A stretch of 64,000 nucleotides of DNA from NCBI GenBank assembly GCA_017428055.1, contig JAFRRN010000095.1, positions 1 through 64,000 of the forward strand. Reading direction: 5' to 3'. The notes beneath the pieces were generated by a model. It worked only from the letters and a program-made list of their open reading frames with translations, was not told the DNA's origin and did not search any database. The DNA is from Prevotella sp. (GTDB taxonomy: Bacteria; Bacteroidota; Bacteroidia; Bacteroidales; Bacteroidaceae). How positions within the stretch are numbered: position 1 is the stretch's first letter; each line of letters starts with the position of its first letter. A program made the translations under genes and the position numbers. Positions 51,729 to 60,598 of the stretch are shown one piece after another.

Positions 51729-54700
51729 CATATTTCCCTGCCGTCAAGTCAAAGACAACCGTTCCTTTCCGTTGGCGCACCTGTTTCTTTTTTAGGCGGC
51801 GATTATTGACTTTGATTTTCCGATAGGACTTGGCGGGAAGCATAACCGTGGCAGACGTGTTGGCAGGTATGGTGAAATGGTATTCCACGTTTTCGTCATT
51901 CACCTGCCAACTGCTTTCTATCTTCCCATACATGCTATCATACGTTCCAGAGAGCTGACGAACCTGTGAAGTTGGTAGTTTACAAACCTCTGGCCGCAGA
52001 TAAAAGTGCTTGAACGCCGGTGACTCCTCGTCTTGGGCTATGCCGAGCCCCCGCTGCACAATCCAGTTGACCACACTGCCAAAGGCATAATGGTTAAAAG
52101 AATTCATCCTGTTATTTTTGCCAAAGCCCTCTTTTTTCGTCATGGAATTGAGCCGTTCCCAAATCGTCGTTGCCCCTTGCGTGACAGGATAGAGCCATGA
52201 TGGATATTGGCTGTTGAGCAACATCTGCCAAGCCATATCACTATATCCATTGTCAGAGAGGGCAAAACAAATCCAAGGTGTTCCCACAAATCCCGTCATC
52301 AAGGAGAAAGGAGGGTATTTCTTGCCATCATCGCCCGTGTTTTCCCGTGTCACGGCATCCACTAAATTGCTTGATACCCGTTTCTTGAAATAGTCTTTCA
52401 TCACACCCAATCCCAAGGGAACGGCATAGCTGGTTTGCGTGTCAATGAGCAAATCCTTGTCCCTACTCCCAACAAACCCAGCCGTCTGCGATGGTTTTGC
52501 CTTGCCAAATCCCCCACCCCTCGTCTTACCATCTAAAGGTCGGAAATAATGTACATTGATGAAATCCACCCGTTTCGCGCGAACATTATTATAATATATA
52601 GCATCAGCATCCTCACCCAATGCCCTTGCCATCTTTTCCATCAATTCAAGCTCGTATGCCAAGTAGCAGTCGAAAATCATCGTGTTGTCGTTCTTCTTAT
52701 TCTCAAACCCCAACCAGTCGCCAAGGTCTCGCCATGTGTCTGTACCCTTATAATGGTTGTCGATGGGGTCGATATATTTGTTGAGTACCATCTCGACATA
52801 CCGCTTCATGGCTGGATAATGCTCACGCAATGCCACGGTGTCGCCATATTGCACATACATCTGCCACGGCACAATGATGCCCACACTCTGCCACAAGGGA
52901 CCGCCAAAGCCACCGCCAATGGGCGCAATATCCGCAAATGTGCCATCATCACTCTGCGTATCGCGCAAAGCCATCAGGTGCCGACGCAAGAATTGGTTGG
53001 CATTGAAGAGATATGACATGGCAGGAGAGAACACCGAGAGGTCGCCACTCCATCCCATCCGCTCATTGCGTTGGGGGCAGTCGGTGGAAATGGAGAACAC
53101 GTTGGCCAAGGTAGACCATTTCACATTTTCTAAGAATCGGGACAACAAAGGGTTGTCAAATGTGATGTCTGTCGTAAACGAGTCAACGCTACTCAACACC
53201 ACACCCTCCACAGACTCCAATGGCAACGGACTGTCCAAGCCCGTTATCTCTATATACCGATAGCCGTGGTATGTACTGATGGGCTGGTAAATTTCCAAGG
53301 CACTTCCTTTGGCAATATAGATGTCTTGCGCCATGGCGGCACGGATGTTTTCCATCATCACCATGCCTTCATTGCCTTTGTAGGAAGGCAAGTCGGGATA
53401 AAGTACCTCCGCATACCGCATCGTCACTTGTTGTCCTTCACGCAGGGAAGAGAATGTCAAACGCGGAACACCTGCCATGTTCTGACCCATGTCATAGACG
53501 AACACCCCCTTGCGTGGCTCTGTCATCGCCTGTGCTTTCAGCGTTGTGAAGGGTTTGACGGGATTTCCCACTTGTGCCATCATCTTGTTATGCGACCAGT
53601 CAGACGGTGTGGGAAATCCTTTCTCATCCAATGTCTTGGTAAGTGTCAATGTTACCTTCTCCGCTTGTTGCCAATGCGTTTCCGTTTTCCCTGCGTCATA
53701 CACTTCTCCTTGGAACAAACTTCCATAACGTATCGGTCCGTCATCGGCATATTGCCAAGTATCGGGATGGGTATTGATTTCCTGTTTGGTGCCGTCATTG
53801 TATGTAATGACCAATTTCGCCCACAATGCCTGCCTACATCCAAAAAGATTCCAATTGATAGGGTCATAAGTGATATTCCCACTCCACCAACCCTCATTCA
53901 ATGTTGCGTAGACTTGGTTTTCTCCATCGGCAATCATGTCCGTCACATCGTATGTCTGGTACATGATGGTCTTGTTATATTGTGTGAGACCCGGATTCAA
54001 ATAATCCTCTCCAACCTTGTTTCCATTTACAAGGATATCATAGATACCCCTTGCGGAAACAAAGAGACGGGCTTTATGAATCTGCTTCGATGGTAAGCGT
54101 GTGTTGAAAGAGGTCCTCAACACCACTGCACCATGTTCTTGCGGAGTATAGATCTTTGTCTCTCCATGAATAAAAACCGCCGTAGTATCATACAACACCT
54201 CCTGTGGTACACGGTAATTCTTCACCTCCATCCGCATGAATCGTGCCTTCTGCCCCTGTGGAACGCTAAACCCAATGTCGCCGACTACGGGGAAAGCGAT
54301 AAAATCTCCTCCTCTGCCCAAGGGGTTCAATTCCACTTGACCAATCTTCTCGCCATCCAAGAACACGCCTGTCGTACCTGATGCTGACTCAACAGCTAAA
54401 TGGTGATAGACATATCTGTTTTTCAAAGACAACAATCCCGATGGAATGGGTAACCGATACACAGGTTTGTCGGCACGGTCATGTGGGGTATAGCCCACTC
54501 GGTAGATGTTCACGAAATTGGAATCACCTACTTCTAATTCCACTTTGACATACGATTCATCCTTTCCGTTGACAACACCAAGGATGTTTTTATTGGCGTC
54601 CATCAGCCGTCGGTCATTCGCCCCATAGATGAGAGCGGCACGGCGAGACTTGCTCTTCTTGTCTAATAAGATGTTGCTTGATAAACGGAAAACGGGAAGG

Positions 54701-55158
54701 TATTGGCTATAGAAAGGCATCGCCCGCTCATCGCCCCCTATCCATTGGGGATTTCTTTCGTTGGTGTCATCAAAGACTGAGTTATCCACCAATCCCGTTT
54801 CAAACCACGATGACGCGGAAGACTGACCCTTGGCATCATCCCACACATTCACTGTCCATTGGTAACGCATACAAGATTGAAGACTATCGCCATCATAACG
54901 GATTCCCACAGAGCAGTCGCTTGCTACACGTCCAGAATCCCAAACTCGCAGCCCATTCTCATCTATTACAACAATATGATACGCCGTTTGCCTTGCCCCC
55001 TGCCGTTCTGTCTTCATTTGCCAGGAGAATCGAGGATGGACGACATCGATGCCCAATGGTTCCGTGGTATATTCTACCTTCAAGGAGGTGACATCAAAAG
55101 CCCACGCCGCATTCACCACCGCCATGAAAGCCCATGCTAATAATACCTTCCTCATCAT
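51715..55158 (-). CDS. Secreted alpha-L-rhamnosidase, GH78
   Basis: 1147 residues, a normal GH78 size. Signal peptide (MMRKVLLAWAFMAVVNAAWA-F). N-terminal VEYTTEPLGIDVVHPRFSWQ is the Rham N-terminal fibronectin-like domain, followed by sandwich domains and an (alpha/alpha)6 barrel. Catalytic motif D693-x-x-x-R697-N-E699-R-x-G-W-x-G-D is visible; E699 is the usual general acid candidate. Removes terminal alpha-L-rhamnose from rhamnogalacturonan or glycosides. First of a minus-strand set with nadD and gmk only by overlap (4 bp with nadD); functional link is unlikely. Confidence 0.92.
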   Translation of the reverse strand: MMRKVLLAWAFMAVVNAAWAFDVTSLKVEYTTEPLGIDVVHPRFSWQMKTERQGARQTAYHIVVIDENGLRVWDSGRVASDCSVGIRYDGDSLQSCMRYQWTVNVWDDAKGQSSASSWFETGLVDNSVFDDTNERNPQWIGGDERAMPFYSQYLPVFRLSSNILLDKKSKSRRAALIYGANDRRLMDANKNILGVVNGKDESYVKVELEVGDSNFVNIYRVGYTPHDRADKPVYRLPIPSGLLSLKNRYVYHHLAVESASGTTGVFLDGEKIGQVELNPLGRGGDFIAFPVVGDIGFSVPQGQKARFMRMEVKNYRVPQEVLYDTTAVFIHGETKIYTPQEHGAVVLRTSFNTRLPSKQIHKARLFVSARGIYDILVNGNKVGEDYLNPGLTQYNKTIMYQTYDVTDMIADGENQVYATLNEGWWSGNITYDPINWNLFGCRQALWAKLVITYNDGTKQEINTHPDTWQYADDGPIRYGSLFQGEVYDAGKTETHWQQAEKVTLTLTKTLDEKGFPTPSDWSHNKMMAQVGNPVKPFTTLKAQAMTEPRKGVFVYDMGQNMAGVPRLTFSSLREGQQVTMRYAEVLYPDLPSYKGNEGMVMMENIRAAMAQDIYIAKGSALEIYQPISTYHGYRYIEITGLDSPLPLESVEGVVLSSVDSFTTDITFDNPLLSRFLENVKWSTLANVFSISTDCPQRNERMGWSGDLSVFSPAMSYLFNANQFLRRHLMALRDTQSDDGTFADIAPIGGGFGGPLWQSVGIIVPWQMYVQYGDTVALREHYPAMKRYVEMVLNKYIDPIDNHYKGTDTWRDLGDWLGFENKKNDNTMIFDCYLAYELELMEKMARALGEDADAIYYNNVRAKRVDFINVHYFRPLDGKTRGGGFGKAKPSQTAGFVGSRDKDLLIDTQTSYAVPLGLGVMKDYFKKRVSSNLVDAVTRENTGDDGKKYPPFSLMTGFVGTPWICFALSDNGYSDMAWQMLLNSQYPSWLYPVTQGATTIWERLNSMTKKEGFGKNNRMNSFNHYAFGSVVNWIVQRGLGIAQDEESPAFKHFYLRPEVCKLPTSQVRQLSGTYDSMYGKIESSWQVNDENVEYHFTIPANTSATVMLPAKSYRKIKVNNRRLKKKQVRQRKGTVVFDLTAGKYVILL

Positions 55159-55739
55159 AAACGTTGAATCGAATAATATTCTTTCACCTTATCCACCACC
55201 TTCAAGGGAACAAGGCGACGAATGGGCTTGCCCTCTCTGACACGCCTCCTCACCTCCGTGCTGCTGACCCGATACCGTGGCGTGTCAAGCAATGTCACAC
55301 TATCGGGGAGAGTCGTCTTGTCTATCTCACACCCTTCGCGTGGATAGATGGCAATAGGATAATGGGAGAGGATATCATCATGGTGATACCAACGGGGAAA
55401 TAAATACCAGTTGTCTGCGCCAATGACCAAAACAAATTGCCTATCAGGATACGCCTTCGACAAAGCCTGCAACGTGTTCCAAGTATAGGAGGGCTTGGGT
55501 AGGTGAAACTCGAAATCACATGCCACCAAATCACGCTCATCTTCCAATGCGAGCTTCGTCATCTCCCAACGAAGGGCATCGGGCAGGAGCTCGGGATTAT
55601 GCTCCTTCAAGGGATTCATCGGAGACACCACAAACCAGATCTCATCTGCCAAGTTCATCCGTAGCATCTGCCGAGCGAGGGCAATATGCCCGTTGTGGAT
55701 GGGATTGAACGACCCTCCGTAAATGCCCGTCCGTATCAT
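55155..55739 (-). CDS. nadD: Nicotinate-nucleotide adenylyltransferase
   Basis: 194 residues. Adenylates NaMN in NAD synthesis. GGSFNPIHNGH (His15, His18 of the HxGH motif) is the nucleotidyltransferase loop, and STEVRRRV the ISSTxIR-like C-terminal motif. Start overlaps gmk by four bases and stop overlaps the rhamnosidase start by four bases. Short spacing to housekeeping genes is typical for Prevotella. Confidence 0.93.
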   Translation of the reverse strand: MIRTGIYGGSFNPIHNGHIALARQMLRMNLADEIWFVVSPMNPLKEHNPELLPDALRWEMTKLALEDERDLVACDFEFHLPKPSYTWNTLQALSKAYPDRQFVLVIGADNWYLFPRWYHHDDILSHYPIAIYPREGCEIDKTTLPDSVTLLDTPRYRVSSTEVRRRVREGKPIRRLVPLKVVDKVKEYYSIQRL

Positions 55740-56299
55740 AACTGCCCAAGAAAGTCGGTGACAATCTTCAATGCCTCTGCCTTTGCCACATCCAAGTCGT
55801 CATTGACTAAGACCTTATCAAACTTATCGGCAAAAGTGAGTTCGTATGATGCCTTGGCAAGACGCTTCTCAATGTCCTCGGAAGAGTCGGTGCCACGTTT
55901 CTCCAACCGCCGCCTCAGCTCCTCGATGGATGGGGGCTGGATGAAGAGGCTCAACGCCTCGTCGCCATAATGTTGCTTGATGCTGCATCCTCCTTTCACA
56001 TCTACGTCGAACACAACGTTCTCACCTTGGGCCCGTTGCGTCTCCACCAGCTCCTTCAACGTACCATAGAATCGGTCTTCGTACACCTCTTCATATTCCA
56101 AGAACTCGCCACGGGCAATCTTTTCCCTAAACTCTTCTGGCGTGAGGAAGAAATACTCCACGCCATTCTGTTCTGTTCCACGGGGCGGGCGACTGGTGCA
56201 ACTAACGGAGAAATAGAGATTCAACTCTGGATGCGTCTCCATCAACCAGTTCACAATGGTGCTTTTCCCACTCCCACTCGGAGCGGAAACGATAATCAT
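55736..56299 (-). CDS. gmk: Guanylate kinase
   Basis: 187 residues from ATG 56299, matching homologues beginning just before the P-loop; the frame is open to ATG 56365 but the extra 22 residues (with GTASEGCPCSSEK) are not typical. P-loop SAPSGSGKST, GMP-binding SCTSRPPRGTEQNGVEYFF and EFLEYEEVYEDRFYGT. Makes GDP from GMP. Gap to yicC is 85 bp with TTCATTC repeats. Confidence 0.9.
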   Translation of the reverse strand: MIIVSAPSGSGKSTIVNWLMETHPELNLYFSVSCTSRPPRGTEQNGVEYFFLTPEEFREKIARGEFLEYEEVYEDRFYGTLKELVETQRAQGENVVFDVDVKGGCSIKQHYGDEALSLFIQPPSIEELRRRLEKRGTDSSEDIEKRLAKASYELTFADKFDKVLVNDDLDVAKAEALKIVTDFLGQL

Positions 56300-56383
56300 T
56301 TTTCCCTTTTCGCTTGAACAAGGACAACCCTCACTCGCTGTTCCTAATGATTCTTCATTCTTCATTCTTCACTCTTCATTTTA

Positions 56384-57259
56384 TCACAGGGCATTCAGCA
56401 CCTGTTCCTTGATTTGCTCTAATTCGTCTTTCATCATCACCACGATATTCTGCATCTCTGCCAAGTTGCTCTTCGACCCCGTGGTGTTGATTTCCCTCCC
56501 CATCTCCTGCGCAATGAAACCGAGTTTCTTTCCTTGGGCACCAGGAGCTGCCATCGTCTCGCGGAAATACTTCAAGTGGTTAGTCAGGCGTTGCTTCTCC
56601 TCGCTGATGTCGAGTTTCTCAATGTAATAAATCAGTTCTTGCTCCAATCTGCTCTTGTCATACTCAACATCGGGAATACTCTTCAGGCTTTCCACAATAC
56701 GACTGCGGATTTTCTCGACGCGCTGCTTCTCATACTTATCGATGCTTGCCAATAAGGAAGCGATGTTGTCTATCTTCTCATTGAACATCCGTTCAAGGGC
56801 AACACCCTCCTGCTTGCGAAACTCCACCAACTGACTGATGGCATCGTCAATAGCCCAACTGGCTGCTTCCCATTCCTCTTCATCCAACACCTCCACCTCT
56901 GCTTTCATAGTCACATCGGGCATACGCACCAAGGCCTGCATCCAATCATTAGGTTCAGGAATGCCTACCTTTTCGACAATGCTCTTCAACTGACGATAAT
57001 AGTTCTCCACCAAAGCGGCATTGACGGGGCTTGCATCACATCCTGCATCTTTCTCAATCCAGATGGCGAAGTCAACCTTTCCTCTTATCAGGGTTTGGGA
57101 GATGGCTTGGCGAATCTCCATTTCCTTCTCCCGATAGAGGGGGGCAATGCGTGTGGAGACATCCAAGGTCTTACTGTTGAGCGACTTGATTTCAACGTGA
57201 ATCTTTTTTTCATTGTAGGTTATCACGGCTTTCCCGTAACCTGTCATCGACTGTATCAT
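56384..57259 (-). CDS. yicC: YicC family endoribonuclease-like protein
   Basis: 291 residues. Starts with the family hallmark MIQSMTGYG and contains EIKSLNSKTLDVSTRIAPL and the C-terminal DUF1732 segment REINTTGSKSN. Some members act as stationary-phase RNases. Adjacent to gmk, the usual neighbourhood in many phyla. The -7 box TACTTTTG (57283-57290, minus) is 24 nt upstream. Confidence 0.92.
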   Translation of the reverse strand: MIQSMTGYGKAVITYNEKKIHVEIKSLNSKTLDVSTRIAPLYREKEMEIRQAISQTLIRGKVDFAIWIEKDAGCDASPVNAALVENYYRQLKSIVEKVGIPEPNDWMQALVRMPDVTMKAEVEVLDEEEWEAASWAIDDAISQLVEFRKQEGVALERMFNEKIDNIASLLASIDKYEKQRVEKIRSRIVESLKSIPDVEYDKSRLEQELIYYIEKLDISEEKQRLTNHLKYFRETMAAPGAQGKKLGFIAQEMGREINTTGSKSNLAEMQNIVVMMKDELEQIKEQVLNAL

Positions 57260-57282
57260 ACGGTTTTGTGTTATTTTTTCTG

Positions 57283-57320
57283 CAAAAGTACGAATTTTGA
57301 TGGAAAAATGCGTACTTTTG
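57283..57320. promoter_or_regulatory. Mirror-image divergent -7 boxes of yicC and tsaB
   Basis: GCAAAAGTACG (57282-57292) and CGTACTTTTGC (57311-57321) are perfect inverted complements, each holding a TACTTTTG -7 box facing outward, 22 bp apart. Confidence 0.75.
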
Positions 57321-57345
57321 CATACGATTATTCGTGTTTTTGGAT

Positions 57346-58038
57346 ATGGCTTGCATATTACATATCGAAACGAGTACCGATGTCTGTTCCGTGGCAGTAA
57401 GCCAAGACGGGGCTTGCATCTTCAACGAGGAAGACCATAGCGGCCCAAACCATGCCGTCAAGTCGGGCGTGTTCATCGACGAAGCCCTGTCATTCATCGA
57501 CAGCCACCTCATCCCTTTGGATGCCGTTGCCGTGAGCCAAGGGCCTGGGTCGTACACGGGATTGCGCATCGGTACGTCCACCGCCAAGGGCATCTGCTAT
57601 GGGCGGAATGTCAAACTGATTTCCATACCCACCCTCCAACTGCTATGCGTTCCCATCTTGTTGCGAGAGACTATCGCAGAGGAGGAAGCCCTGCTCTGTC
57701 CGATGATCGACGCTCGCCGCATGGAGGTATATGCCCAAGTGCTTGACCGCTCACTTCACGAGGTGCGTCCCGTGCAAGCAGACGTGGTAGACGGCGACAC
57801 CTACAAGCCCTATCTCGACCAACATCCCGTGTACTTCTTCGGCAACGGTGCCGCAAAGTGCATGGAAACCATCCACCATCCCAACGCCCACCTCATTGAA
57901 GACATTGAACCACTCGCCAAGTGGATGTTTCCTTTGGCAGAGAAACAATATTTCAACGGACAGTTTGAGGATGTGGCATATTTCACACCTTTCTATCTAA
58001 AGGATTTCGTGGCAAAGATGCCCAAAAAGTTATTGTAA
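57346..58038 (+). CDS. tsaB: tRNA threonylcarbamoyladenosine biosynthesis protein TsaB
   Basis: 230 residues from ATG 57346 (GTG 57334 would add MFLD). HIETSTDVCSVAV and GPGSYTGLRIGTSTAKGICYG are the family motifs. Partner of TsaD/TsaE for t6A37 in tRNA; tRNA-Thr is one of the substrates. tsaB precedes a DUF4290 gene by 6 bp, then murA, rimM and dxr, probably one transcript. Confidence 0.92.
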   Translation: MACILHIETSTDVCSVAVSQDGACIFNEEDHSGPNHAVKSGVFIDEALSFIDSHLIPLDAVAVSQGPGSYTGLRIGTSTAKGICYGRNVKLISIPTLQLLCVPILLRETIAEEEALLCPMIDARRMEVYAQVLDRSLHEVRPVQADVVDGDTYKPYLDQHPVYFFGNGAAKCMETIHHPNAHLIEDIEPLAKWMFPLAEKQYFNGQFEDVAYFTPFYLKDFVAKMPKKLL

Positions 58039-58044
58039 CAGAAA

Positions 58045-58650
58045 ATGAGAGACCCTATGAACATCGAAGGATTAGACTACAACACACAACGGGAGAAACT
58101 CATCATCCCCGAATATGGTAGGGAAATCCAAAACATGGTTGACCATGCCATGACACTCCCCACGAAAGAGGAACGCCTACGCTGCGCCAAGTCCATTATC
58201 ACCATCATGGAACGTATGTTCCCACAAAACCACGAAAACGACAACCATGAGCAGACACTGTGGAACCACTTGGCACTCATGAGTAATTTCCAATTAGACA
58301 TTGACTGGCCTTACGACCCCGACGAGGCAAAGCACTTGGCAACCAAACCCGAGCCCCTGCCCTACCCCATGCAGCGCATCCCCTTGCGCCATTACGGCAA
58401 CATGATCTTTGAATTGTTCGACAAGCTCAAGACGATGGAGCCGGGGAAGGAACGCGACGAACTGGTCAGGTTGACCGCCAACCAGATGCGACGCAACCTG
58501 TCACAATGGAGCCATAGCACATCCAACGACGAGATTGTGGCATCAGACCTCGCCCGATATACCGATGGTGTTATCCAAATCGACCTCAGCACCTTCAAGT
58601 TTGACAAGACCCAGGCGAAAGACCTCGATAAGAAAAAGAAAAAGAAATAA
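58045..58650 (+). CDS. DUF4290 domain-containing protein
   Basis: 201 residues, soluble, helical. MRDPMNIEGLDYNTQREKLIIPEYGREIQNMVDHAM is strongly conserved in Bacteroidota DUF4290 proteins. Function unknown; the gene is often beside murA and rimM, as here, so a link to cell wall or ribosome maturation is context only. The C-terminal end is a Lys run (DKKKKKK), formed by A-rich codons just before the murA ATG. Confidence 0.9.
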   Translation: MRDPMNIEGLDYNTQREKLIIPEYGREIQNMVDHAMTLPTKEERLRCAKSIITIMERMFPQNHENDNHEQTLWNHLALMSNFQLDIDWPYDPDEAKHLATKPEPLPYPMQRIPLRHYGNMIFELFDKLKTMEPGKERDELVRLTANQMRRNLSQWSHSTSNDEIVASDLARYTDGVIQIDLSTFKFDKTQAKDLDKKKKKK

Positions 58651-58654
58651 CTTC

Positions 58655-59965
58655 ATGGAGTCATTCATCATCGAAGGAGGCCATCCCCTCAAGGGGGAAA
58701 TCACGCCGCAAGGTGCCAAGAACGAAGCATTACAGGTGATTTGCGCCGCTCTGCTCACGGCAGAGGAGGTGAGAATCAGCAACATTCCCGACATCCTTGA
58801 CGTGAACAACCTCATCCAGCTATTGTCTGACATCGGGGTGGAGGTGACGAAACATGGGCGTAATGACTATTCCTTCCAAGCCAAAAGTCTCAACTTGACT
58901 TATCTCGAAAGTGCCGAGTTTATTCGTAAGAGCGCGGCTTTACGAGGAAGCGTACTGATGATAGGTCCCTTATTGGGACGGTTTGGCAAGGCGACCATCG
59001 CCGAGCCGGGAGGCGACAAGATTGGTCGCCGCCGCCTTGACACGCACTTCCTTGGATTCAAACACCTCGGCGCACGGTTCGTCTACGATGAAAGACGCAA
59101 TGTCTATGACATCGAAGGCGATAAGCTTCACGGCACATATATGTTGCTCGACGAGGCATCGGTCACGGGTACCGCCAATGTCATCATGGCGGCGGTGCTG
59201 GCAGAGGGCACAACGACCATCTACAACGCTGCCTGTGAGCCATACATCCAGCAACTATGTCACTTGCTCAATGCTATGGGAGCCAACATCAGCGGCATCG
59301 CCTCCAACCTCCTCACCATCGTGGGGGTGAAGGAATTGCACGGGGCAACCCACCATATCCTTCCCGACATGATTGAGGTTGGGTCGTTCATCGGCATGGC
59401 AGCGATGGTGGGCGACGGCATCCGCATCAAGAACGTGGCACTGCGCCATCTGGGAATCATACCCGACTCATTCAAGAGACTTGGCGTAGACATTCATGTG
59501 GATGGCGACGACCTCGTGATACCCAAACAAGAACACTATGTCATCGAGTCGTTCATCGACGGCACCATCATGACCCTCGCCGACGCTCCGTGGCCAGGAC
59601 TGACACCCGACCTACTCTCTGTCTTGTTGGTGGTCGCCACACAGGCACGGGGAAGCATCCTCATCCACCAAAAGATGTTTGAGAGCCGCCTATTCTTCGT
59701 TGACAAACTTATAGACATGGGGGCGCAAATCATCCTCTGCGACCCACACCGCGCCGTGGTCATCGGGCACGACCGCAACATCCAACTACGGGCGAGGCGC
59801 ATGACAAGCCCCGACATCCGTGCTGGTATCGCCCTGCTCATCGCCGCCTTGAGTGCCAATGGCACAAGCCGCATCGCCAACATCGCACAGATTGACCGAG
59901 GCTACCAAGACATCGAGCAACGCCTCAACGCCCTCGGTGCCCATATCGTCCGCGCTGACAATTAG
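58655..59965 (+). CDS. murA: UDP-N-acetylglucosamine 1-carboxyvinyltransferase with Asp in place of the catalytic Cys
   Basis: 436 residues from ATG 58655, 4 bp after the DUF4290 stop. First committed step of peptidoglycan synthesis. The fold motifs are visible: GAKNEALQ near the N-terminus, IPDILDV and PGGDKIGRRRLDTHF. In E. coli MurA the PEP-binding loop reads GGCxIGARP; here the residue aligned with Cys115 is Asp121. Asp at this position occurs in some bacteria and makes the enzyme insensitive to fosfomycin (established for Mycobacterium and Chlamydia). A drug phenotype here is inference. Confidence 0.93.
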   Translation: MESFIIEGGHPLKGEITPQGAKNEALQVICAALLTAEEVRISNIPDILDVNNLIQLLSDIGVEVTKHGRNDYSFQAKSLNLTYLESAEFIRKSAALRGSVLMIGPLLGRFGKATIAEPGGDKIGRRRLDTHFLGFKHLGARFVYDERRNVYDIEGDKLHGTYMLLDEASVTGTANVIMAAVLAEGTTTIYNAACEPYIQQLCHLLNAMGANISGIASNLLTIVGVKELHGATHHILPDMIEVGSFIGMAAMVGDGIRIKNVALRHLGIIPDSFKRLGVDIHVDGDDLVIPKQEHYVIESFIDGTIMTLADAPWPGLTPDLLSVLLVVATQARGSILIHQKMFESRLFFVDKLIDMGAQIILCDPHRAVVIGHDRNIQLRARRMTSPDIRAGIALLIAALSANGTSRIANIAQIDRGYQDIEQRLNALGAHIVRADN

Positions 59966-59969
59966 CATC

Positions 59970-60022
59970 TCCACCATCCCCGCCCACCCCATTAAACCCA
60001 TTCACCCCATCACTCCCCATCA
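59970..60022. repeat. CCCATTCACCCCATCA-type repeat between murA and rimM
   Basis: Degenerate copies of CCCATTCACCCCAT over about 45 bp, ending at the rimM ATG. Same unit as the linker-encoding runs at 19.43 and 20.49 kb. Confidence 0.75.
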
Positions 60023-60543
60023 TGATTACCCCATCAGAAGTCTACCCCATCGGGCGCATCGGGCGCACCCACGGCATCAAGGGCGAGGTCTATTTCTTCT
60101 TCGACGATGACGTGTTTGACCGCATGGAGGCGGATTACCTCGTATTGGAGATTGACGGCATCCTCGTTCCATTCTTTATGGAGGAGTATAGGTTTCATGG
60201 AAATAATAGTGCCTTGGTGAAGTTCTGCGACATCGACACGCAAGAACGGGCAAAGGAACTGACCAACTGCAATGTCTTTTTCCCTTATAGTTTGACCGAC
60301 AATGACCCTGAAAACATCAGTTTTGCCCAGATAAAAGGCTTCCAACTCATCAATGCCGACAGCGGTAAAGCCGTAGGTACCATCCAAGGCATCGACGATT
60401 CCACCATCAACACCCTCTTTCAAGTGCTGACCGACAAGGACGACACCATCCTCATCCCTGCCAATGATAATCTCATCAAAGACATTGACACACAAGCCCA
60501 CACCATCACCATCCACATCCCCGACGGCCTCCTAAACCTATAA
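60022..60543 (+). CDS. rimM: Ribosome maturation factor RimM
   Basis: 173 residues. N-terminal RimM beta-barrel (GRIGRTHGIKGEV) and a PRC-type C-terminal barrel (IKGFQLINADSGKAVGTI, VLTDKDDTILIPAND). Binds S19 in 30S assembly. Between murA and dxr with repeat-rich spacers. Confidence 0.93.
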   Translation: MITPSEVYPIGRIGRTHGIKGEVYFFFDDDVFDRMEADYLVLEIDGILVPFFMEEYRFHGNNSALVKFCDIDTQERAKELTNCNVFFPYSLTDNDPENISFAQIKGFQLINADSGKAVGTIQGIDDSTINTLFQVLTDKDDTILIPANDNLIKDIDTQAHTITIHIPDGLLNL

Positions 60544-60598
60544 TCCCCCACCAACCCCATTCACCCCATCAACCCCATTCACCCCATCAACCCCATGA
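60543..60598. repeat. 18-bp tandem repeat between rimM and dxr
   Basis: CCCCATTCACCCCATCAA occurs twice in tandem plus a partial copy, ending at the ATG of dxr. Confidence 0.85.
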
